Shown here one piece after another: positions 5,559-9,777 of a stretch of 9,777 nt of DNA. Source of the stretch: DASZYF01 sp035545535 (GTDB taxonomy: Bacteria > Actinomycetota > Actinomycetes > Mycobacteriales > CAJCIY01); contig DASZYF010000021.1 of assembly GCA_035545535.1 (NCBI GenBank), positions 1 through 9,777 on the forward strand, read 5' to 3'. The first letter of the stretch is position 1. The number at the start of each line of letters is the position of its first letter. The translations under genes and the position numbers were made by a program. The notes beneath the pieces were generated by a model, which had not been told where the DNA came from, ran no database searches, and worked only from the letters and a program-made list of their open reading frames with translations.

Positions 5559-7079
5559 GTGCGCACCGTCTCGGGGCGAACCGACCGGATCGTCGTGGTC
5601 GGGGCCGGCCTCGCCGGTCTGTCGGCCGCGCTGCGCCTCGCCGGCGCCGGCCGCGAGGTGACGATCGTCGAGCGCGACGACGGGCCGGGCGGTCGCGCGG
5701 GACGGCTCGAGCTCACCGCGCCGGACGGCGGCACCTACCGGTTCGACACCGGCCCGACCGTGCTGACGATGCCCGACCTCATCGCGGACGCGCTCGACTG
5801 CGTCGGCGAGCGGATGGAGGACTGGCTCGAACTCGAGCCGGTCACGCCGCTGTACCGCGCGCGGTTCGCCGACGGCTCGTCGATCGACGTGCTGTCCGAC
5901 GTCGATGCCATGGCCGAGAACATCCGCACGGTCTGCGGGCCGCAGGACGCCGACGGCTACCGCCGCTACGTCGGGTTCGTCTCCGAGCTGTACCGCGCCG
6001 AGATGCGCACCTTCATCGACCGCAACATCGACTCGCCGCTCGGCCTGCTCACCCCCGACCTGCTGACGCTCGTGCGGCTCGGCGCGTTCCGGCGACTCGC
6101 CCCGAAGGTCGCGAGCTACCTGCGCGACCCGCGGCTGCAGCGCGTGCTGTCGTTCCAGGCGATGTACGCGGGCCTGTCGCCCTACGACGCGCTCGCGATC
6201 TACGCAGTCATCTCCTACATGGACTCCGTGGCGGGCGTGTTCTTCCCCAAGGGAGGCCTGCACGCCGTCCCGCTGGCGCTCGCCGGCGCGGCGGAGAAGG
6301 CCGGCGTGCAGCTGCGCTACGGCACCACCGTCGCCCGCGTGCTCGTCGAGGGCGGGCGCGCCCGTGGCGTCGTCACCGACGACGGTGAGCGCGTCGACGC
6401 CGACGCCGTGGTGCTCACCGCCGACCTGCCGGTCGCGTGGCGTGAGCTGCTGGGCACCACTCCGCGTCGGGTCGCGCGCCAGCGCTACTCGCCGTCGTGC
6501 TTCCTGCTGCTCGCGGGCGCGCGCACGACCAGGGAGGACCAGGCGCACCACACGATCCACTTCGGCGATGCGTGGAAGCAGACGTTCGCCGAGCTGATCG
6601 ACCGCGGACAGCTGATGAGCGATCCCTCGCTGCTGGTGACCACCCCGTCGGTCACCGATCCGGCCCTCGCGCCGGCCGGACGCAGCGTGCACTACGTGCT
6701 GGCACCGACGCCGAACCTGCGGGCCGGCATCGACTGGCGGAGCGCCGGCCCGCGCTACCGCGACGAGCTCGTCGGCCGGCTCGAGCGGCTCGGCTACGAC
6801 GGCCTCGGTGCCGCGATCGAGGTCGAGCACACCACCACGCCGCTCGACTGGGCCGAGCGCGGCCTCGAGGCGGGCGCGCCGTTCGCGGCGGCCCACACGT
6901 TCGGCCAGACCGGGCCGTTCCGGGCGCCGAACCTGCCCCGCCGCGGACCGGACGGCGTCGTCTTCGCCGGCTCCGGGACCGTGCCCGGCGTCGGCGTCCC
7001 GATGGTCCTGCTGTCCGGCCGCCTCGCCGCCGAGCGCATCACCGGCCCCGACCGCGGATACCGGTCCCGTGCGTACTAG
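5559..7079 (+). CDS. crtI: Phytoene desaturase (CrtI-type FAD oxidoreductase)
   Basis: The 506-residue flavoprotein introduces double bases' worth of unsaturation, that is double bonds, into phytoene on the way to lycopene and acts at the membrane surface. The N-terminal Rossmann motif GAGLAG (15-20) is followed by the ribose-binding Glu38 and the GPGGRAG loop (42-48). The C-terminal FAD-contact signature FAGSGTVPGVGVPMVLLSG (about 469-487) is characteristic of the bacterial CrtI family. Length is normal (about 490-510). GTG 5559 starts 6 bp after the GGPP synthase stop, without a clear Shine-Dalgarno sequence, implying translational coupling. Number of desaturation steps cannot be told from sequence; a related desaturase or a carotenoid ketolase is a less likely alternative. 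The gene converges on the DUF3467-like gene with 4 bp between stops. Confidence 0.93.
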   Translation: MRTVSGRTDRIVVVGAGLAGLSAALRLAGAGREVTIVERDDGPGGRAGRLELTAPDGGTYRFDTGPTVLTMPDLIADALDCVGERMEDWLELEPVTPLYRARFADGSSIDVLSDVDAMAENIRTVCGPQDADGYRRYVGFVSELYRAEMRTFIDRNIDSPLGLLTPDLLTLVRLGAFRRLAPKVASYLRDPRLQRVLSFQAMYAGLSPYDALAIYAVISYMDSVAGVFFPKGGLHAVPLALAGAAEKAGVQLRYGTTVARVLVEGGRARGVVTDDGERVDADAVVLTADLPVAWRELLGTTPRRVARQRYSPSCFLLLAGARTTREDQAHHTIHFGDAWKQTFAELIDRGQLMSDPSLLVTTPSVTDPALAPAGRSVHYVLAPTPNLRAGIDWRSAGPRYRDELVGRLERLGYDGLGAAIEVEHTTTPLDWAERGLEAGAPFAAAHTFGQTGPFRAPNLPRRGPDGVVFAGSGTVPGVGVPMVLLSGRLAAERITGPDRGYRSRAY

Positions 7080-7083
7080 GGGC

Positions 7084-7368
7084 TCAGGCGCCGGGCTCCT
7101 TGACCGGGCCGAAGCTCGACTCGTACGCGGTCAGGTTCTCGTTCAGCGCGCGCAGCACGGAGAACACCACGGTGGGCGCCAGCTTCACCCGGGCGACCAC
7201 CCGGGCCGGTTGGATGACGTTGCCGTCGGCCCCGGGCTGGGCCGGCAGCGTCGCCGCGAAGTCGAGCGTGAACTCGTGCTGGCTGTGCCAGACCGACAGG
7301 AGGTTCGCGTAGACGCCCGGCTCGGTGTCGTCGTCGACGCGCAGCTCGACGTGCAGCTCGTTGGCCAT
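7084..7368 (-). CDS. DUF3467-like small protein
   Basis: A 94-residue protein on the strand opposite the flanking carotenoid genes. It resembles the DUF3467 family: an N-terminal strand (ELHVELRVDDD), then the block GVYANLLSVWHSQHEFTLDFA (about 18-38), a strand rich in basic and aliphatic residues (ARVVARVKLAPTVV) and a C-terminal helix (VVFSVLRALNENLTAYESSFG). Molecular function of the family is unknown to me. No signal peptide or membrane helix is seen, so it is probably cytoplasmic. ATG 7368 is chosen; TTG 7374 is an in-frame alternative adding two residues. Its start is 29 bp from the divergent crtB start and its stop is 4 bp from the crtI stop, so it sits neatly between the two. A role in carotenoid synthesis is only suggested by position. 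Confidence 0.83.
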   Translation of the reverse strand: MANELHVELRVDDDTEPGVYANLLSVWHSQHEFTLDFAATLPAQPGADGNVIQPARVVARVKLAPTVVFSVLRALNENLTAYESSFGPVKEPGA

Positions 7369-7397
7369 GGGCAAGAGCCTGCCATCCGGTCGTCGCG

Positions 7398-8333
7398 ATG
7401 AGCTCGCGCAACCTGGACGCTGCGGGCATCACCGACCCGGTGCTCCGCGCGAGCTACGAGCACTGCCGCCGGCTGTTCGCCGCGCACGGCCGCACCTACT
7501 ACCTGGCCACGCTGCTGCTCCCACCGGCGAAGCGCCCGGCGGTGCACGCGCTGTACGGGTTCGCGCGCTACGCCGACGAGATCGTCGACGACCTCGCCTC
7601 GACCCTCACCCCGGAGGAGAAGGCCGCGGCGCTCGCCGGGCTCTCCGAGCGTGCGCTCTCAGGTGACGTCGCCGGCGATCCCGTGCTGCCCGCGTTCCGG
7701 GAGACAGTCACCCGGTGGCGCATCGACCTGTCCTACGTCGAGGCGTTCCTCCGCTCGATGGCGATGGACCTCACGGTCACCGAGTACGCGACCTGGGACG
7801 ACCTCATGACGTACGTCGACGGGTCGGCGTCGGTCATCGGCCTGCAGATGCTGCCGATCCTCGAACCGCTGCCCGACCGGTACGACGAAGCCGTACCGTT
7901 CGCACGCGACCTCGGCACCGCGTTCCAGCTGGCCAACTTCATCCGCGACGTGGGCGAGGACCTGCGCCGCGGTCGCCTCTACCTCCCGTTGGAAGACCTG
8001 GAGCAGCACGGCGTGTCCCGGGCCGCCCTCACGCGCGGCACGACCGATGCGAACATCCGGGCACTGCTGCGCTTCGAGGTCGCGCGCTGCCGCGGCATCT
8101 ACGCGGCCGCCGAGCCCGGCATCCGGCTGCTCCACCCGACGAGCCGTCCGTGCATCCAGGCGGCGTTCACGCTCTACGGCGGCATCCTCGACGAGGTCGA
8201 GCGCGCCGACTACGACGTGTTGCGTCAGCGGGTGTCGGTCGGCACGCCGCGACGCATCGCCGTAGCAGCGCCGGCGTGGGTGCGCGCGGTGCGCGCCCGC
8301 CGGCCCCAGAAGACCCACCACGCCAGCGTCTGA
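7398..8333 (+). CDS. crtB: Phytoene synthase
   Basis: The 311-residue protein belongs to the squalene/phytoene synthase family and would join two GGPP molecules head to head to give phytoene. The first Asp-rich motif is D60-E-I-V-D64 within YGFARYADEIVDD, and the second is D184-V-G-E-D188 within NFIRDVGEDLRRGRLYLP; the segment GSASVIGLQML (142-152) lies between. Length is normal. Squalene or dehydrosqualene synthase is an alternative, but neighbouring crtI and lycopene cyclase genes favour phytoene. ATG 7398 has no Shine-Dalgarno sequence. TCCGGT (7385-7390), 7 nt before it, is one mismatch from TANNNT, so a weak leaderless promoter is possible. The last 109 bp overlap crtYd on the opposite strand. 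Confidence 0.94.
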   Translation: MSSRNLDAAGITDPVLRASYEHCRRLFAAHGRTYYLATLLLPPAKRPAVHALYGFARYADEIVDDLASTLTPEEKAAALAGLSERALSGDVAGDPVLPAFRETVTRWRIDLSYVEAFLRSMAMDLTVTEYATWDDLMTYVDGSASVIGLQMLPILEPLPDRYDEAVPFARDLGTAFQLANFIRDVGEDLRRGRLYLPLEDLEQHGVSRAALTRGTTDANIRALLRFEVARCRGIYAAAEPGIRLLHPTSRPCIQAAFTLYGGILDEVERADYDVLRQRVSVGTPRRIAVAAPAWVRAVRARRPQKTHHASV

Positions 8334-8584
8334 AGCACGAGCGAGAACCCGAACAGCAGGTCTTCGACCGGCGCGTACGCGATGCGGTGGCCGGTGATCG
8401 CGCCCGGGTCGTAGCGCACGATGTGGAAGCCGGTCAGCACTCCGTTGGTGATGAGCTGGAACAGCAGCACGATCGCGTACGCGACCCAGAACACCTTGCG
8501 CGTGAGCAGCCGCGTGCGCAGCACGAGCAGGTCGAGTGCTGCGGCGACCACGACGCCGACAACGGCGAGCGCGGTGTAGCTCAC
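8225..8584 (-). CDS. crtYd: Lycopene cyclase subunit, CrtYd type
   Basis: A 119-residue hydrophobic protein with membrane helices at about 4-22, 31-50 and 74-94, carrying the lycopene cyclase domain motif P72-V-E74-D75-LLF and the preceding segment TGFHIVRYDPGAITGHRIAYAP partly visible as FHIVRYDPGAI. In actinobacteria CrtYc and CrtYd form a heterodimer that cyclises lycopene ends in the membrane. Ring type (beta or epsilon) cannot be told. GTG 8584 overlaps the crtYc stop (GTGA) and is preceded by GAGGA (8591-8595) at 6 nt, a good Shine-Dalgarno sequence. The Arg/Ala-rich tail after residue 95 is encoded antisense to the crtB 3' end and looks non-essential. Confidence 0.87.
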   Translation of the reverse strand: MSYTALAVVGVVVAAALDLLVLRTRLLTRKVFWVAYAIVLLFQLITNGVLTGFHIVRYDPGAITGHRIAYAPVEDLLFGFSLVLQTLAWWVFWGRRARTARTHAGAATAMRRGVPTDTR

Positions 8585-8922
8585 GACGCGTCCTCGTCTT
8601 CGTCGCCGACGGTCCAGCCGCGCACCGCCCGCACCGCCTCGAGCGTGAGCACGCTGCAGATCGGGATGACGAGGAAGAAGAGCAGCTCCTCCAGCGGGAG
8701 GTGCCCGGGCAGCACGACCGTGGTCATGCGCTTGAGGTCGTAGCTCCACTGGTGGCGGTGGATCGCGTACAGGTCCCACGTGACGAACACGACGACGACC
8801 GGGAGCAGCGTGAGCAGCAGTCGCCGCGGCCGTGCGTACACGCGGGCGCCGAGCAGCAGCTCGAGCGGCAGCGTGCCGAGCAGGCACGCCAGCAGCAGAC
8901 CGGCGTAGGTCAGGTGGCGCAC
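8581..8922 (-). CDS. crtYc: Lycopene cyclase subunit, CrtYc type
   Basis: A 113-residue membrane protein with hydrophobic helices at about 4-24, 34-50 and 78-97. It carries the cyclase domain motif P76-L-E78-E79-LLFF and the segment TWDLYAI (48-54) that is typical of the CrtYc half. It pairs with the CrtYd protein encoded next. A very acidic end (GDEDEDAS) follows the last helix. GTG 8922 is the first start in a plausible position, giving a 13-bp overlap with the 3' end of thiE and a 4-bp overlap (GTGA) with crtYd, so the genes are translationally linked. Both halves are intact, so a functional heterodimeric cyclase is expected. Confidence 0.88.
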   Translation of the reverse strand: MRHLTYAGLLLACLLGTLPLELLLGARVYARPRRLLLTLLPVVVVFVTWDLYAIHRHQWSYDLKRMTTVVLPGHLPLEELLFFLVIPICSVLTLEAVRAVRGWTVGDEDEDAS

Positions 8923-9587
8923 GCCGACCGCAACCGCTCGGCGAGCCCGCGCGCCGCGGCCTCCGGGTCGGATGCCTCCGTCAGCGCGCGCACGACGACG
9001 ATGCGGGTGGCCCCGGCGTCGAGCACCGCATCGAGCCGCTCCCCGGAGTCGATGCCACCGATGGCGAACCACGGCACGCCGCGGTCGTTCTGCGCGGCGT
9101 CGGCGATCGCCGTGATGCCGACGGCTGGCCGCCCCGGCTTGGTCGGCGTGGTCCACACCGGGCCGGCGCAGTAGTAGTCCACGCTGGGCTCACCGGCTGC
9201 GCTGACGAGCGCGGCCTGCTCGGGGCCGTGCGTGGAGAGTCCGAGCAGCACGTCGTGGCCGACGATGCGCCGCGCGATGCGCGGCTCGAGATCGTCCTGC
9301 CCGAGGTGCAGGACGTCGGCACTCGCTGCCAACGCGATGTCGGCGCGGTCGTTGACCGCCATGAGCGCGCCGTGCCGGCCGCACGCGTCGCGCACGACGT
9401 CGAGCAGGGCGAGCTCCTCGCGCGCCTCGAGCCCCTTCTCGCGCAGCTGCACGATGTCGACCCCACCGCGGAGCACCGCCTCGAGGAACTCGGCGAGGTC
9501 GCCCTGCGCGCGCCGGCCGTCGGTGCACAGGTAGAGGTGCGAGTCCGCGAGCCGCGCCTGCCGGACCGCGCCGAGGTCGGTGACCAC
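8910..9587 (-). CDS. thiE: Thiamine phosphate synthase
   Basis: The 225-residue TIM-barrel enzyme couples HMP-pyrophosphate with the thiazole phosphate to give thiamine phosphate in the cytoplasm. Family motifs in order are LYLCTDG (18-24), VQLREK (46-51) binding the pyrophosphate, VNDRADIALA (78-87), DVLHLGQDDL (91-100), GLSTHG (116-121), GPVWTTPTK (142-150) and WFAIGGID followed by the ATRIVVVRAL phosphate-binding end. GTG 9587 begins 1 bp after the thiS stop, and upstream in-frame sequence belongs to thiS in another frame. The 3' end overlaps crtYc by 13 bp. Length is normal and no key motif is missing. Confidence 0.95.
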   Translation of the reverse strand: MVTDLGAVRQARLADSHLYLCTDGRRAQGDLAEFLEAVLRGGVDIVQLREKGLEAREELALLDVVRDACGRHGALMAVNDRADIALAASADVLHLGQDDLEPRIARRIVGHDVLLGLSTHGPEQAALVSAAGEPSVDYYCAGPVWTTPTKPGRPAVGITAIADAAQNDRGVPWFAIGGIDSGERLDAVLDAGATRIVVVRALTEASDPEAAARGLAERLRSACAT

Positions 9588-9588
9588 C

Positions 9589-9777
9589 TCAGCCGCCCGC
9601 GACCGCGCGCACGACCTCGAGCACATCACCCTCGGCCAGCACCGTCGAGCCCATCAGCGCGCGGTCGACCGGCTCGCCGTTGCGCTCCACGACCACCCAG
9701 CCCGTGCCCAGCCCGAGCGACTCGACGAGCGCCGTCACCGTGAGTCCGTCGTCGAGCACGCGCTCGGTCCCGTTCAC
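9589..9777 (-). CDS. thiS: Sulfur carrier protein ThiS (5' end uncertain, possibly cut by the window edge)
   Basis: A ubiquitin-like protein of about 62 residues that carries sulfur as a C-terminal thiocarboxylate for thiazole formation. The conserved end AVAGG supplies the Gly-Gly tail, and the fold signatures NGTERVLDDGLTVTALVESLG and ERNGEPV are visible in part as VNGTERVLDDG, VVVERNGEPV and LAEGDVLEVVRAVAGG. The frame reaches the last base of the window, which is a GTG; most ThiS proteins start a few residues earlier, so the true start may lie outside. It is immediately followed by thiE rather than the usual partner thiG, which is not in this window. Confidence 0.9.
   Translation of the reverse strand: MNGTERVLDDGLTVTALVESLGLGTGWVVVERNGEPVDRALMGSTVLAEGDVLEVVRAVAGG

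Noticed and set aside
4476..6896. A very long minus-strand open frame continuous with metF, giving an apparent 1120-residue protein
   Set aside because: The part upstream of metF is antisense to the GGPP synthase and crtI genes, is Arg/Gly/Val-rich without domain signatures, and exists because stops are rare in GC-rich antisense frames. metF motifs begin only after 4475.
7376..7390. Possible divergent -10 boxes for the DUF3467-like gene (CAGGCT, minus) and crtB (TCCGGT, plus)
   Set aside because: Each has the 7-nt spacing seen at other starts here but misses one of the three key bases of TANNNT, so the evidence is too weak for a separate feature.
9269..9285. Perfect 7-bp hairpin GCCGCGC/GCGCGGC with a 3-nt loop
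   Set aside because: It lies inside thiE coding sequence, encodes ordinary family residues, has no T-run and is easily produced by chance in CG-rich codons.
1..9777. tRNA, rRNA, CRISPR array, insertion sequence or prophage
   Set aside because: No cloverleaf, repeat-spacer pattern, transposase motif, terminal repeats or phage gene could be seen on either strand.

Overview
The window is GC-rich chromosomal DNA with heavy C/G third-position codon use, many GTG starts and start codons lying 6-7 nt after TANNNT -10 boxes. This combination suggests an actinobacterium (Actinomycetota). A deep lineage such as Acidimicrobiia is possible, but I cannot confirm it from the sequence. No rRNA, tRNA, CRISPR array, transposase or phage gene was seen, and there is no gene-free stretch longer than 300 bases.

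Layout, left to right. (1) The 3' end of an unidentified plus-strand gene (1-173). (2) A SigE-type ECF sigma factor (216-716), translationally coupled by an ATGA overlap to a one-helix membrane protein with a large extracytoplasmic, probably beta-propeller domain (713-1921). (3) A minus-strand pair: an SRPBCC-fold protein (2753-3196) followed by a CDP-alcohol phosphatidyltransferase (1918-2688). A striking 15-bp inverted repeat lies between them (2695-2743). (4) A small acidic protein of unknown function (3263-3514), divergent from the SRPBCC gene. (5) metF on the minus strand (3534-4475), divergent from a carotenoid operon, crtE/idsA-type GGPP synthase plus crtI (4500-7079). (6) A DUF3467-like gene on the minus strand (7084-7368), sitting between crtI and crtB. 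(7) crtB (7398-8333). (8) A convergent minus-strand operon, thiS-thiE-crtYc-crtYd (9777 down to 8225), whose last gene overlaps the 3' end of crtB by 109 bp.

The main theme is carotenoid synthesis. GGPP synthase makes the C20 precursor, CrtB joins two GGPP molecules into phytoene, CrtI desaturates it towards lycopene, and the two small membrane proteins CrtYc and CrtYd together would cyclise lycopene ends. The predicted product is a cyclic C40 carotene. The genes are divided between a rightward set and a leftward operon shared with thiamine genes. Other themes are C1/folate metabolism (metF), membrane lipid synthesis and an extracytoplasmic stress-type regulator.

The most notable structural signals are three. 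Two divergent promoters have probable leaderless transcripts, and in the metF/crtE pair the two -10 boxes overlap by two bases. The long inverted repeat separates the SRPBCC and CDP-alcohol genes. Convergent genes are packed very tightly, including a shared CTAG that provides both stop codons and the 109-bp crtB/crtYd tail overlap. I did not find a clearly new biological system; the genes are mostly recognisable, and the interest lies in arrangement and regulation.
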